Assembly: GCA_943737045.1 (NCBI GenBank)
Contig: CALSFV010000226.1
Coordinates: 124,001 to 188,000 of the forward strand
DNA from: Parapristionchus giblindavisi
Lineage: Eukaryota > Nematoda > Chromadorea > Rhabditida > Diplogasteridae
Direction: 5' to 3'
Length of the DNA stretch: 64,000 bases
The notes under the pieces are model-generated. The model saw nothing but the letters and a program-made list of their open reading frames with translations, searched no databases and was not told the origin of the DNA. The translations under genes were made by a program, and so were the position numbers. The stretch's first letter is position 1. Each line of letters begins with the position of its first letter. This document shows positions 23,901 to 34,433 of the stretch, in pieces.

Positions 23901-26175
23901 TCTCTCTCCCTTGTAAGGGGTGCGGCGCGCGCACGCGCAGTGAGTGCGTGCGGTAAAGACTGATGTGGCACCGAGGGGTTGCAAGATGGGTTCACCCCCC
24001 CCCCCCCCTATCGTAGACATATTATATGATGGATTTGGCACATTTTAGCACAAGAACCACATTTTTAGAAAAATCACTCTCAAAATTGTAGGCCCTCAAA
24101 GTGAGGTCATCGGAAAAAATGACTTTTTGGTGTACTGAAGGCAATTGTGGTCCGATCAAAACCATACATTCAGGGTGTATTTGGGACATGATAAGGATCA
24201 TTTTGATCCCAAGAACGAGTCTCTAGCTTGTGTTGGAGCTGAGATATTGGTTTGCAGCCGCCATTTTGCAGCAAGGACGCCGCGGTTAAAAAAAATCGCA
24301 GCAACCTAAAAAATTTTTTCAGAGTAGCCGACGCGCAGATCTCAAACTTATAGAAGAACGGTAGACTGGAAAAAAATTTTCCTCGGAGTTATGATTTTTC
24401 AAAAAAGTGCATTTCGATCGCGTCATTATTACGCAATAATGAGAATTTTTCATGACTCGTCAATATCAGGGTCGGATTCCTCGATAAATTTCCCATAAGA
24501 ACTCGCGAGAGCTGCCCGATAACACGATTGGTTCACAAAATATAACAAAAACAAAAAGTTGGCACTGACTTTCCGGCGCGACTGTATTAAATATCACGAG
24601 TGGAATATCTGCCAAGCACCGTAATCATCGAAAAATCGACTTTGTATTTTTCTTTAACATTCGGAAAATTTTAAAGGTTCGGAAATTTTTTAAAAATTCG
24701 GAAAATTTTCCGACGGAAAAATTTTCCGATTTTTCTCGGAAAATTCGGAAAATCGGAAAATCGGAAAACGGAAAATGCACAGCCCTGGTGAACATGGTAG
24801 AACTGAAATCCCGGCATTCGGCTCACTTTTTAAAAATCGATTTCCATGACCCCGGGGTTATGGCAAAAAAAAATTAATTTTCGAAAATAAACGATTTTCA
24901 TATTGATTATGTACATTGCAAAGTACTATGACAGAATGTTACAGAGAGCAAGTTGGAAACCGATTCAAACACAATTCTGATTTTTCGCACGCAATCAGAA
25001 TGAAAATTTTCGAAAAAATGGTTGAAAGGAGAGGTCAGCCATTGACCATTGGCTGAATATTATTCTCATCATTAGTACTTCACAATAAGCCACATAAATG
25101 AAAACATTTCAAACTTGAGAAATTTCGAAATTTTCGGACCATGACCCCCATTTTCATGACCCATGGACCATGACGACCATGGGTCATGAAAATCGAAATT
25201 TTCAAAGTGAACCAAGTGATGGGCTTCATGTGTCATTTTACTCGTCTCACCTCTAAATACAATATAATCTACATTTGGCTAGATTAGGTTGGAGAGTCAG
25301 TGGAAAGTGCCGGGAAAAGCCGACCTGGAACCGAGCGATGATCATTCAAGGCACTTTTTCGTTCAGTGTGACCCGGAATCCGATAATGGCCATGGATGGG
25401 CATGATGCCCATGGAAGTGAGGTACCACCCCATAAAGAAAATTATGCTCGGAACTAAATCTCAGATACAAAGAAATCGCAAAATGTGAAAGTCTCATTCA
25501 AAAAGTCGATGTCAGAGTTGGGCAAATTTCAATCCCAATGGTGCTGTGGTGCACTCTGGGCATGCCTAACATACTGCAAATAGAATTTTGGTTGTAGCTC
25601 ATTCGGTTGAGAAATTACGAATTTTCGAGATTTTCGACGAACCCGGCGCTTTTGCGCCGCATTGAGCAATACAGGCGGTGACGTCATCATTTTTGTAAAC
25701 AAGGTCAAAGACCCTCCAGGCCCTATGAGTATGGGGGCCCATATCGAAAATCCTGGCGAAATGTCCGGGGGGTAGTCACTTTTCTCAGATCCGGCCTCTT
25801 AATGCCTGACATGATAAAGAAATTGAAATTGAATTACTAAAGAGATCATAAAATATTAGGCTGCCGCTTGGTGCCCGTGCTAAGATAAACCCTAACAATA
25901 AACCATCCCTTTCTTTCTTATACAGGAAAATAAATGATTTGATTTGATTTGATTTGCTGTAATTTCTAAAAAAAAATTTTTCAAATACAATTATTCCCAG
26001 TTTTTTTTACATGAGAACAGTCTATGATGTCAATGTAATGGTTACAGAGCTGAGCTAATGTGATATCAATATGAAGCACATGATTAGAGGGGGGCAGCGT
26101 AAAAAGATAACCTAGTTATTCAAACAATACCTCGGAGAGAGTAATAATCAGAAAAACTATTGTGAGCTTGATCAT
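20921..26175 (-). CDS. Secreted PAN/apple-like domain protein
   Basis: Three exons joined in phase: 26131-26175, 21561-21656 and 20921-21517, giving 245 residues. Exon 1 encodes a signal peptide, MIKLTIVFLIITLSE, and the mature part begins AQMIRIHVGK. Residues around 35-65 show the PAN-like cysteine pattern FLKCIQDCQL followed by SECKTLQFD and LTCDIS. The rest has further cysteines (YICDNDGD, SQCVLN, SNCEVN, RCVKEY, SPVCSGG, VTCE) and ends at TAA. PAN-type domains bind protein or carbohydrate; here the partner is unknown. The striking feature is intron 1, about 4.5 kb, full of nested transposons, while intron 2 is 43 bases. The signal-peptide exon joins exon 2 exactly (LSE|AQM), so I judge the gene intact. 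Confidence 0.75.
21760..21873 (+). pseudogene. LINE reverse-transcriptase C-terminal relic
   Basis: The frame reading GKPRVRWRDDLKRAIG, then WWNATRAEYQRLIPI and a stop resembles the C-terminal end of non-LTR retrotransposon ORF2 (pattern RPxxRWxDDL...W...A). The 3' tail resumes at 25803, after the inserted element, and ends in a TGATT-type repeat near 25933-25956. Lies antisense in intron 1 of the PAN-type gene. Confidence 0.65.
22904..24787. mobile_element. Middle nested hAT-like element with 8-bp duplication
   Basis: Terminal inverted repeats CAGGGCTGTGCGGAAAA / TTTTCCG...GCACAGCCCTG, flanked by exact 8-bp direct repeats GTGAACAT at 22896-22903 and 24788-24795. Subterminal DNA is made of many CGGAAAATT-type repeats. 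The ends share CAGGGCTG with the 2.4-kb element at 5876-8312, so both could be mobilised by a related hAT transposase. Confidence 0.9.
23227..24584. mobile_element. Innermost Tc1/mariner-like fold-back element
   Basis: Starts CAGTCGCGCCGGAAAGTCAG and ends with its complement, flanked on both sides by TA inside an (AT)n tract. Arms of about 600 bases are near mirror images apart from a central block with a 15-base C run near 23994-24008. No transposase frame. It is the youngest layer of the nest. Confidence 0.9.
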
Positions 26176-26456
26176 TGTAAAGTACGAATGAATGAAGAAT
26201 CTTGGGACTTTGACTGAAAGGAATATAGTGGTGTCATGGTAATTCATTAACTCTAAAGAAATTCGATGAATCGTCAGTGCGCCTCTGTATATTTTATTGA
26301 CATAACTTTATGATACGTAGCAACTGCGTTTTTTCTTCAAAAGGCAAAAACATCCCTACTTTTCTCTCCACATCTCTCTCGAAATGATACAGTTATCATA
26401 ATAATAATTTAGTTGTTCTCTTTATTGATTTGCATACATTATCACTTGTTTTCTAT
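26176..26456. other. Upstream region of the PAN-type gene
   Basis: AT-rich sequence before the signal-peptide exon; no clear promoter element or gene. Confidence 0.4.
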
Positions 26457-26515
26457 TGCATCGTTACATTTGAATTACATGCCTACGCCGTAAAGGCGTA
26501 AAGTTTCGCTACGTA
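26457..26515. repeat. Half copy of the TACGCCGTAA palindrome family
   Basis: GCATCGTTACATTTGAATTA followed by CATGCCTACGCCGTAA matches the left arm of the palindrome at 54600-54708. Confidence 0.6.
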
Positions 26516-26717
26516 TTCGTCGCCGTAACTTTTGGAGTGTTTTGGGTCTCGAGTGGAAAACCCTGAAAAGCAATGGTGATACGGTACGAAGTCACCGTAA
26601 TCATCGATCAACAAAGGTTTACCACTGCAACCTACCGTAACCATTCTATGACCCATCAGGGTGTTCCACCCAATACCCAAGACACAAAATTTACGAAATG
26701 CAACACGGCACGTAATT

Positions 26718-26812
26718 CAAATGGCCTCTTCATTGCGCACACTATTTCTCTGTTCTCTAACAACAAGAAAGCATTGCGCGTCGAAGAGATCATTGAGGGA
26801 GGTTACGATCCT
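26718..26812. mobile_element. MITE family N2 copy
   Basis: ATGGCCTCTTCATTGCGCAC, ACTATTTCTCTGTTCTCTAA and AGAGATCATTGAGGG; shared with 41858-41966 and 8895-9002. Confidence 0.6.
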
Positions 26813-27801
26813 TTATCTTCGTTTGGTCGGTCAACCCTCGTATCATGAATTAGTCTCCTTTCTCTCACCTTATCTAAATTCCTTTTCCTACTTGAGTATG
26901 GCAGTGGTGGAGAGTTTCGCAATTCATTTTCCATTCAAAACATTTCGAATACATCGCAGGACCCGACGGTCATCAATGACGACTTCGTGCGACCGTTCTC
27001 AACGACAGTGACCGGCTATATCAACGATGCTACCAGCTCTTAAAGGAGCGTGGATGTTAATCGTTTAGAAAACACAGCGTGAGAGGATGGAAAACTTGTC
27101 AAAAACTAAAAAAAACGTTGATCACACTTTAGTTGTCTGCGCTCTCTCACACTTTTCTTTTCGTTCTACAAGCTTTAGTTGTTTCACAATAGCCGCTCTC
27201 TGATCGCCTTTTAAAAAATATTATTTACATCCGTATGTGATGTTCTGAAATCCTGAACATAAATGAAAAGTGTTTATAGAGTGTATAAAAGTGGAGAGGC
27301 TTCTCTTAATGACTTTTGAGCTTTAGATGAACTCTTACTTTTGGTATTCTATTTAAATGAGAACGCAGACTTTGATAACTTCATTATCAAGTTCATGGGG
27401 GAAAGATTAACAGTGCCTGATCCATTCTAATTGCATTGTTCATAGGTACCAATTTATCGTTTCGTCTTTATTCGCATTAGCGTTCATTAAGAAATCACTT
27501 TAAGGAATACTTGAAGCCACAGAGTGAGTATTCACATCTTTACGGTGATTTCACCTCTTCGTTTGTGCCTGGAAGTAGGAGGAATAAGGTTCAGTTAAGC
27601 CTCGGAACTTATGTAAAGCTAACAAGGAGTCTCTTTTGACTGAAGTTGGCGAAAAGTGATGATTTATAGCTTATTTGAAAGCCCTTTCTCTGTAGAGTAA
27701 GAATTTATGTTTAAAAAATCCTGCGGAGCTACGGATTTACACGGATTTTAAAAAATCCAAAGTTTGACCAATTTCTGCCTTGCAATTCCAAAAATGGTAC
27801 C
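26813..27801. other. Intergenic, no gene recognised
   Basis: The open frame 26661-27011 (+) partly overlaps the N2 repeat and shows no family motif. The rest is unremarkable. Confidence 0.5.
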
Positions 27802-28465
27802 TTAAGTCAAAAGAGAATCCTTGTAATTGTAAGTAGGAGGACTTTTGTAGGTAAGGTTACCTCCAAGAAGAGGTGTTGCTTCTTCACTACCAAATGGTTC
27901 ATCTTGATTCCTGGCCGTTTTCGGCTCCTGCGGTAGGTCTTCGTCAACTTCAGAGACGAGTCTTAGTGCTTCCTCAGAGGGACGAATCGGTCTTCTTAAA
28001 TTATCGAGAATATAAAGGAAGGGCTCTGTGACAGAGAAATAAAAGTAATGATATTAACAGAGTAGAGCAGATTGAGGAAGTTAATAGATTAATGGGGCTT
28101 GGATAATGTCTGTATTTCAATACGTGGAACTGAGAAAAAATTCAGTTAAGTGCAAATAAATGATGAAGTGAATTCAAAGATTGACTTGCTAGGAGCTAAT
28201 AGCCGAAACAGTGAATCTCGCCACTACAAATAACTATTTTTGGTTAGCTAATTTCCAATTCCATGAGTGCATTTGAATGGTTATCATGATATATATATTT
28301 TCATTCGTGTAAATGAACAAAGTGAGTTACATAAGGTAACTTTAAAGATGTTTTATGAAGCGAAAACTATTGATTGATTGATTGATTGATCGATTGATTG
28401 ATTGATTACCTATCACCAAACAGCTCCTCTCCTCCCTTGACCTCAACCACTTCCTCGGCCGTCAT
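27802..28465 (-). CDS. Small acidic protein or cytoplasmic tail, unrecognised
   Basis: Two exons, 28417-28465 and 27802-28025, join in phase through donor TTTG|GTGATA and give 90 residues starting MTAEEVVEVKGGEELF. The body has FLYILDNLRRPIRPSEEALR, an acidic stretch, then EEATPLLGG and the end YKSPPTYNYKDSLLT. TPLLG and PPTY look like endosomal-sorting or WW-binding motifs of a membrane-protein tail. It may therefore be the cytoplasmic tail of the membrane protein at 29217-30830, but I could not find a phase-compatible splice between them, so I list it separately. Low to moderate confidence that the exons are real; function unknown. Confidence 0.45.
28371..28405. repeat. (GATT)n tract
   Basis: Eight or so TTGA/GATT units, interrupted once by GATC, inside the intron of the 27802-28465 gene. 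Confidence 0.8.
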
Positions 28466-29216
28466 ACATGTGAAGGGATCGGACGAAGTCAACTTAAAGG
28501 ATCGGACTTAAGAAATAAGGTCAATGGCTTAACACGCGGTTTCTGCAAGAACATAGGACAGCTAAGCACAATACTTTAAAATTATTTTTTTCCGAATATC
28601 ATGAACGTGGTTGGTGCTCACTACTGTGTGTTGTGATGCTGTTTAGAGGTCTTCTTGTGTATTGTTCTTAAATTTTACTATAACAATCATTGACTAATCT
28701 GTTCACCTTTGGGTGAACAAATTATAGTGTCAAGTAGATAGCTGAACAACGCATTGATAAATTAGTTTAATAATTGTGGTAGCGATCATCAACCATGATC
28801 ATGATATTGGGCATGCAAAAATGAGCGAGAACCATTTTGAATATTTTGTGCTTTACGATATTTTTGTTCGATTTTTACATGAACAACGTGCTAAGCACAA
28901 AGACGTAAGATCTAAGGTAAATGAACACCTCTTTCTTTATCTTCATTCTTCTCTTGCGGCGCATCTTGCGCACATTCGCCAATGTCGATTGCAACGTATA
29001 GAAGAAACCGTCTGAGATCAGATGCATTCTGTAATAAAAAATAATTGAATTGTGAATTGATTAGAGACACTATATCTGATAGGACCAGAGGATCTTATGC
29101 ACACAAAACAACGCAAAATTGATCTTTGAACTTTGAAAAAAGCGTTATTTTGTATCTTCAGTACTAGCAACTTTTTGATAGACCTACTCTCGCAATGTAT
29201 GATATACAGTATTGGA
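28466..29216. other. Spacer without a supported gene
   Basis: The plus-strand frame 28776-29015 (MSENHFEYFVLYDIF ...) contains a possible donor after SKVRSK-like basic residues but no partner exon. Nothing else is recognised. Confidence 0.4.
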
Positions 29217-30830
29217 TTATATTCTGTATATTCTGATATTATGTCCTCCCATATTATCATATTAGCAGGGGCTATACCAAATTACATCGGAACGTGTGGA
29301 AAATATTAGAAAAATATGAAAGGATATGCACTTACGTTGGGGAGGCCCAGGCGACCATGAGAGCGATCGCTAATGACCATAGTGTGGCAAAGTAGAGCAG
29401 AATGTACCAGGTCGAAAACCGATAGCCCCTTTCCTTATTTAGGTCTTCTTTGGCCCTGGAAATGTACTCGTGAATTATTCATTTATACTCAAAGTTCCCT
29501 TCTATGCTCATTAAGAGTGAGAAGTATGCAATTTAAACACGAAAATTCAATTATGAATAATTTTCAAAATTTTATCGATGACTGACTTATCCATAGACTG
29601 TCGCCACTGTCCCTCAGGGAAGATCTGGAATGAGTTCAGGGATCAAAGATCAAAGATCAAAGATCAAGATCAAAGATCAAATACCTCCTTCAACTCGACA
29701 TCACGACACGAGTTTTGATCGAGGAACAATCGGAAGTTCTTGATCTTTCTCGCAGTCTCGCCCAAATATTCAAATTCGTTCAGGAGTATTTCTGAAATAT
29801 TACACGGTAGTGTCCTTCTAAAATGTCCCGAGCTTATTTTACTATCCGCCTGGCAATACTCTCTAGAAGTGAAAGAAAGCGAGAGAGTGTGGTAAGAGCG
29901 GAGAGTTTCAAATTAGTTCGCGGTTAGCCTTTATCTCACTTCCATTTCGTTCGTCAGTAATAGCGAACGATATTTTTTTATCGACAAAGTAGAAGTAGAC
30001 CATCTCATTCCATGACAGCGCAGTGGCCTTCGATCGCTCCGTCAACTCTGAAATGATCTTTGGTCTTTGGTCTTTGGTCTTTTACTTACCATTATTAGAT
30101 GGACACAGCAAATTACTGAGCGAAACATGAGTGTTGCTAAGGGTGAGCTGAATCGTGCATGTCTGAAAAGATCAAAGATCAAAGATCAACGATCAACGAT
30201 CAGCCACCAGTTTAATTTTTTCTTCTTCAGACATCGAGTCAAATTGCTCCGGGACAATTTGCAGATATGCACTAAAATCAATTTTAATTAAATAAAATAA
30301 TTTTTTTTGACCAATTCTCACGTTAAGCCGATCTTCAGGCAGTCTCTGTGCAGATCTATAGCGTACTTTGATCCGTTGGTCACATTCTGGAATACTCGGA
30401 ATTACAGAAATAAAAAGAGGGAGAAGTTATGAAGCTTGGCAAATCGTTTGCCGACAGACGTCAGTGGCAAGAGCGTCTGACTACGCTTGTGAAGTCGTGT
30501 TTGTCAGTTGGAATGATTATTAATATAGTAGAATGTAAGGTTCATCGGAATATTTTTAAAGTAACTATTTAAATTAATTTATTTATTAAATTACTTTACT
30601 TAATTTTAATGTACTAATAGATTCTAACCAGGTAGAGTCCTCCTCTCAAAACGATCTCTTGATTGTAGTCGTTATAGGGCACTATCGGTATTTTCGTCTC
30701 CTGAGAACTGAAAATACGACATTTCAAGGATCAAATACCAAAGATCAAAGATTAAACCGTACAATTTCGTTGCGTCAGTCGTGAATATGAGCGAAAAGAT
30801 TAGAATGAACCGCGCGACAATGTTGAGCAT
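29217..30830 (-). CDS. Single-pass membrane protein with signal peptide, family unknown
   Basis: Nine exons join with consistent phases: 30763-30830, 30629-30707, 30322-30386, 30208-30271, 30090-30162, 29940-30047, 29685-29791, 29587-29624 and 29336-29455. A tentative tenth, 29217-29232, adds IYRI and a stop, giving about 245 residues. The N terminus MLNIVARFILIFSLIFTTDA is a signal peptide. The lumenal part has three cysteines in visible contexts (LHRDCLKIG, TCTIQL, NLLCPSN, NSCRDV), an NVTNGS glycosylation site and a Glu-rich segment SEEEKIKL. Near the C terminus STWYILLYFATLWSLAIALM is one membrane span. It is a type I surface or secretory-pathway protein. No family recognised; the true C terminus is uncertain (see 27802-28465). 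Confidence 0.65.
29640..29680. repeat. GATCAAA tandem repeat
   Basis: Five or six GATCAAA units beside the splice donor of exon 29685-29791. The same heptamer recurs next to splice sites at 1285-1300, 13295-13312, 30057-30081 (TTTGGTC variant), 30168-30200 and 30727-30752. Confidence 0.8.
29820..29933. mobile_element. MITE N1 copy abutting an exon
   Basis: TGTCCCGAGCTTATTTTACT to AATTAGTTCGCGGTTAGCCT. Its right end lies a few bases from the donor of exon 29940-30047. Confidence 0.75.
30438..30515. repeat. Diverged relative of the TGACGTCAC inverted repeat
   Basis: ATCGTTTGCCGACAGACGTC and CGTGTTTGTCAGTTGG mirror each other imperfectly and match 2570-2665. Intronic. Confidence 0.45.
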
Positions 30831-31301
30831 GGTGTGAAATGAAATGAAAATGTGATAATCATAAGCCAAGAAACAAAAATGCACGGAATAGTTACCATTC
30901 GCGCGCGGGATAGTGGAGTAGTATTATCGCGCTTGACTATTAGGTCATGGGAAGGGCACTAGGTCTAATGAGAGATCGATGAAAAATAACCGAATGGATG
31001 ATACTTTGAGGGAATTATATCATTAAAATGTCCAATCCACCTTGCAAGTAAAGGTATATTTTGCTCATCGTATGTAATATTTTTCTCTGTGTATGCAATT
31101 TATTCCTATTCCTTCCAACACCCGATCACTGACTAAAGAACATCTTGCATGCAATTTTTTTAATAAGAATATTTCGTCAAATCAGTCTCCCGCTGCGAAA
31201 TCTCATATCTTCCTACGCAGATAGAGAATGTTTCAATGAAATATCTTCATTTTACATTATCTATCACTTTTCTATTTTTCTTTGTGAATGATATGAATTG
31301 G

Positions 31302-31309
31302 TATAAAAT
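31302..31309 (+). promoter_or_regulatory. TATA box of cysteine-rich gene 1
   Basis: TATAAAAT about 40 bases before the ATG. The same box lies at the same distance before copies 2 (34469-34477, minus) and 3 (41483-41491, minus). Confidence 0.6.
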
Positions 31310-31345
31310 AGTCGTGGAGGGGTTTCATTTCAACAGAATTCAACA

Positions 31346-31759
31346 ATGGTGAGTCCTCTTCATTCTTTATTTCTTCACTTTATTTAAATATTAAATGTTT
31401 CCAGAACAAGTTCACTCTTCTTGCTCTTCTCTCCATCGCCTTCAGTTGCTATTCTCTCAGTCCCTGTGAAGATTTCTGTTATGGTACCGTACTCGGAACC
31501 ATGGACTGGTGTTACTGTAGTAGATAGTTAGTTTACACTTTTAGCAAACGGTATCATAATCAATATTTTTAGTTTCTCATTCTTCAACCTGACCTGCTAC
31601 AATCTTTGCATTAACAAGTGCAACAAATTCCCATTCTGGGAGGATTGTCTACCTACTAGAGGACCTAACAATACATTCTATAGATGTTGTATCAATAAGA
31701 CTGTATGGATGAACCTTAACTGCGATAATGAATGCTGGACAAGTGCCATTCCCGGATAA
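31346..31759 (+). CDS. Small secreted cysteine-rich protein, copy 1
   Basis: Three exons: 31346-31348 (the ATG alone), 31405-31526 and 31573-31759, giving 103 residues. The N terminus MNKFTLLALLSIAFSCYS is a signal peptide. The mature chain has twelve cysteines in the order CxxxC, CxC, C, C, CxxxC-like, C, CC, C, C, including SPCEDFCYG, DWCYCSR, CYNLCINKCNK, YRCCINK and NECW, with NLT and NNT glycosylation sites. Six disulfides are expected. The reading is an unusual three-exon layout with an intron directly after the start codon. Three copies in the window share it. I do not recognise the family; an extracellular defence or structural peptide is possible, but nothing here shows a target. Confidence 0.8.
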
Positions 31760-31957
31760 TTATTGTGTGATTGTATTATTTCTGTTGTCGGATAATCATT
31801 GAAGTTTATGTTATTTCGATGATAAATGAACAGGTAGCAAAAGTTATTCTACCTACCGTACACTATTTATTTTATGATGATTCAGCTTATTGATCGCTAG
31901 AAACATGAATGAACCATCAGGCAAGTGCAGGGAAAGGCGCGCTTTTTGAAAATTGAG

Positions 31958-32031
31958 AAAATTCGGCAATAGGATTTGAACTTGCGACAAATTAGTAACG
32001 GCTCTGAACGTTTACCACTGCGCTATGGATA
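31958..32031 (-). pseudogene. Degenerate tRNA-like sequence
   Basis: On the minus strand TAGCGCAGTGG fits a tRNA A box and AGTTCAAATCC a B box at near-normal spacing, but the T stem (GCAAG against CCTAT) does not pair and the anticodon stem is poor. A tRNA pseudogene or a tRNA-derived SINE head is likely. Confidence 0.35.
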
Positions 32032-32479
32032 GATGAGTGGTTGTGCTAACATCTCGCATATCACTTGGCATTTGCGCAAGAGAGATGTGAGGGATTTCGC
32101 GGGAGGAAGGAGATCCTTAAGTTGACATGAGTGACTCCCGCCACGATAAGCATGTCGAATATTGTTTATATTATATAGTAATTGGCGTAAGGGACAATGA
32201 GAAAATGAGAGAGCCAAGTATGCAAATCGGATGGGCACTCTCTGCATGCATGAAAGTTGTACTTTCAATGCGCATAGTGAGCTTTTAACATACCGGTAAT
32301 ATCAGATACGCATTTCGATTCGTGCGATGAATCTCTATCATTCTATCCGAACAGTTTTTTTACGAAAAAACTTGAGGGTCTCCATCTTTAATCTTTGTAA
32401 AACTGAACAATTCACCATGTAATCGCGTATAATTTAAAGTATTGATTGATAAGTGCACTTTCGAGAATATGTAAAATTT

Positions 32480-32830
32480 ATCTGCAGCATCCTTCTTTGG
32501 ATTTTGCGATCCATTCTGAATATGGATTTATTATTACTCTGGTTCAACAAAATTATTACCTCATTATCATCATGATTTAAATAAATATATATCAGATATC
32601 TTCATTCCATTAATATATTGTGGTATTTTGATCTTAAATCCGGCAATGGTGAAATGGCGCAATGGTGCAGTGCGGTGGTAAGGCGATGTAACATCAGCAC
32701 AACGACTAAATGAAGATTATTCACCATATTCTTTATTTCCCTTACAAACAATGAACGAGAGCAGTTCCGTAATAATTTTGGGAAGCGACGACTCCAAAAA
32801 TTCAAGGCGGGAATTCAAAACATAATTTCC
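32480..32830 (-). pseudogene. Relic of a Srab receptor 3' exon (1)
   Basis: ATGGATCGCAAAATCCAAAG on the minus strand is a decayed form of the DRKFQRRM exon of the receptor at 37773-40502, and it is followed by the same flank as relic 35170-35830 (AAGATATCTGATATA, TTATTCACC...TTCTTTATTTC). No other exons are intact. Confidence 0.55.
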
Positions 32831-33069
32831 GGACTTTTTTTGTTTTTTTTTCAAACGGGTTTACTTATGCTGGGATAGAATGATTAATCGCACGAATCGA
32901 AATACATATCTGATATTGATTCCCGGTATGTTAAAAGCTCACTATGTGCATCTAAAGTACAACTTTCAAGGCACGCAGAGAGTGCATGCCTTGAATATGC
33001 ATATTTGGATCTCTCATTTTCTCATTGTCCCTTACCCCTATCAAATGATAAGGCACGTCTGTCTGTCTG

Positions 33070-33640
33070 TGTGTCCGTCACACATTTATCTTTTCCTCAT
33101 AAAACGCTTCAAAATTGTTCCAACTTCTCAAATCTTTTTGCATATCCATCTACCCCAACAATAAAACAAAACTGTACAACAAAATTACCAATTACCCTTT
33201 GATAAGTGGTAAAATTCCCGACCTAAAAAACGACAACTTCTCAAATTGCAAAGGTTCGAAACCTTTTATGTCCATTCTCTTTTGCTGATTTTTCTCATCT
33301 ATTCTACCAATTTTCACTCTTCAAGATCAACCGTAAACATGGTTTTCAGGAAAAAAAAATGCACAGCCACACTTCATTTTTCCTTATAAAATCCTTCCAA
33401 ATCGTCCAATCTTGTCAAGTTTTTTTGTAAATGAATATGCCCCAATAGATTTTTAAAAATATATAAAAAAAATTAACAAAAACTCATGATTATGTGGTAA
33501 AATTCCCGACCTAAAAAACAACACTTCTCAAATTGCACAGGTTCGAATCATTTTATCTCCATTCTCTTTTGCTGATTTTCTCATCTATCCCACTAATTTT
33601 CATTCTTCAAGTTCAACCGTACACATGTTTTGCAGAAAAT
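33070..33640. repeat. Direct repeat of about 290 bases, two copies
   Basis: AAAATTCCCGACCTAAAAAA, CTTCTCAAATTGCA, TTCGAA and TCCATTCTCTTTTGCTGATT occur at 33208-33290 and again at 33498-33580 with matching flanks. Non-coding. Confidence 0.7.
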
Positions 33641-34019
33641 ATCTTTCCTTCGTTCCCTTTCTTTATCACCTCTCCCCCTCTCCTTCAACAGCAAAAGAAA
33701 GTGGGTTAGAATTATTCCGCAAAAGTATACTGTGTCCGCTTAGTGCTTAGTAGCACTCTACTAGGCGGGAGTCAGTCATGTCAACTCAAGGGTCTCCTTC
33801 TTTAAATGGAAGTAATTTCTTAATTAGCAGAGATACTTTCTCACAAGAGAAGAATTTGAATGCAAAATGAAGTATCTTGTCTGAATTGTTTCAATTTTCA
33901 TTGTACATGTTTCTATCTATTGATATTATTATCATTTAGATCAATAAATTCATTTATCATCGAAATAACATAAATTCCAATGATTATCCGACAACAGAAA
34001 TAATACAATCACACAATAA

Positions 34020-34433
34020 TTATCCGGGAATGGCACTTGTCCAGCATTCATTATCGCAGTTAAGGTTCATCCATACAGTCTTATTGATACAACATCTGTA
34101 GAATGTATTGTTAGGTCCTCTAGTAGGTAGACAATCCTCCCAGAATGGGAATTTGTTGCACTTGTTAATGCAAAGATTGTAGCAGGTCAGGTTGAAGAAG
34201 GAGAAACTAAAATAATCGATTGAATAGTCATTAATTGAATATGTAAACTAACTATCTACTACAGTAACACCAGTCCATGGTTCCGAGTACGGTACCATAA
34301 CAGAAATCTTCACAGGGGCTGAGAGAATAGCAACTGAAGGCGATGGAGAGAAGAGCAAGAAGAGTGAACTTGTTCTGGACATATTAAATATTTAAATAAT
34401 GTAAAGAAAAAAAGAGTGAAGAGGACTCACCAT
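34020..34433 (-). CDS. Small secreted cysteine-rich protein, copy 2
   Basis: Exons 34431-34433, 34253-34374 and 34020-34206 have the same lengths as copy 1 (3, 122, 187 bases), and the predicted product is almost identical: signal peptide, twelve mature cysteines, end NECWTSAIPG then TAA. It lies in opposite orientation to copy 1, in the right arm of the inverted duplication. The signal-peptide exon, the promoter TATA and about 300 bases upstream are shared too. Near identity across exons and introns points to recent duplication or gene conversion between the arms. Confidence 0.8.

Larger units (their letters stand above)
21878..25798. mobile_element. Outer fold-back element with TTAA target site
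   Basis: Arms GAGGCCGGATCTGAG / CTCAGATCCGGCCTC face each other and TTAA lies at both borders (21874-21877, 25799-25802). Outer arms of about 1 kb (21878-22903 and 24788-25798) are near mirror images, giving a 60-residue frame twice (22228-22410 minus, 25275-25457 plus). The TTAA duplication is the target of piggyBac-type transposases, though the terminal bases are not a standard piggyBac end. A different element is inserted in its centre. Confidence 0.85.

Noticed and set aside
22228..25457. Mirrored 60-residue frame starting MARLGW
   Set aside because: Occurs once per arm of the outer fold-back; no start context or family.
26573..27011. Overlapping plus-strand frames of 91 and 116 residues
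   Set aside because: They cross a MITE N2 copy and the TACGCCGTAA repeat, so they are repeat-derived.
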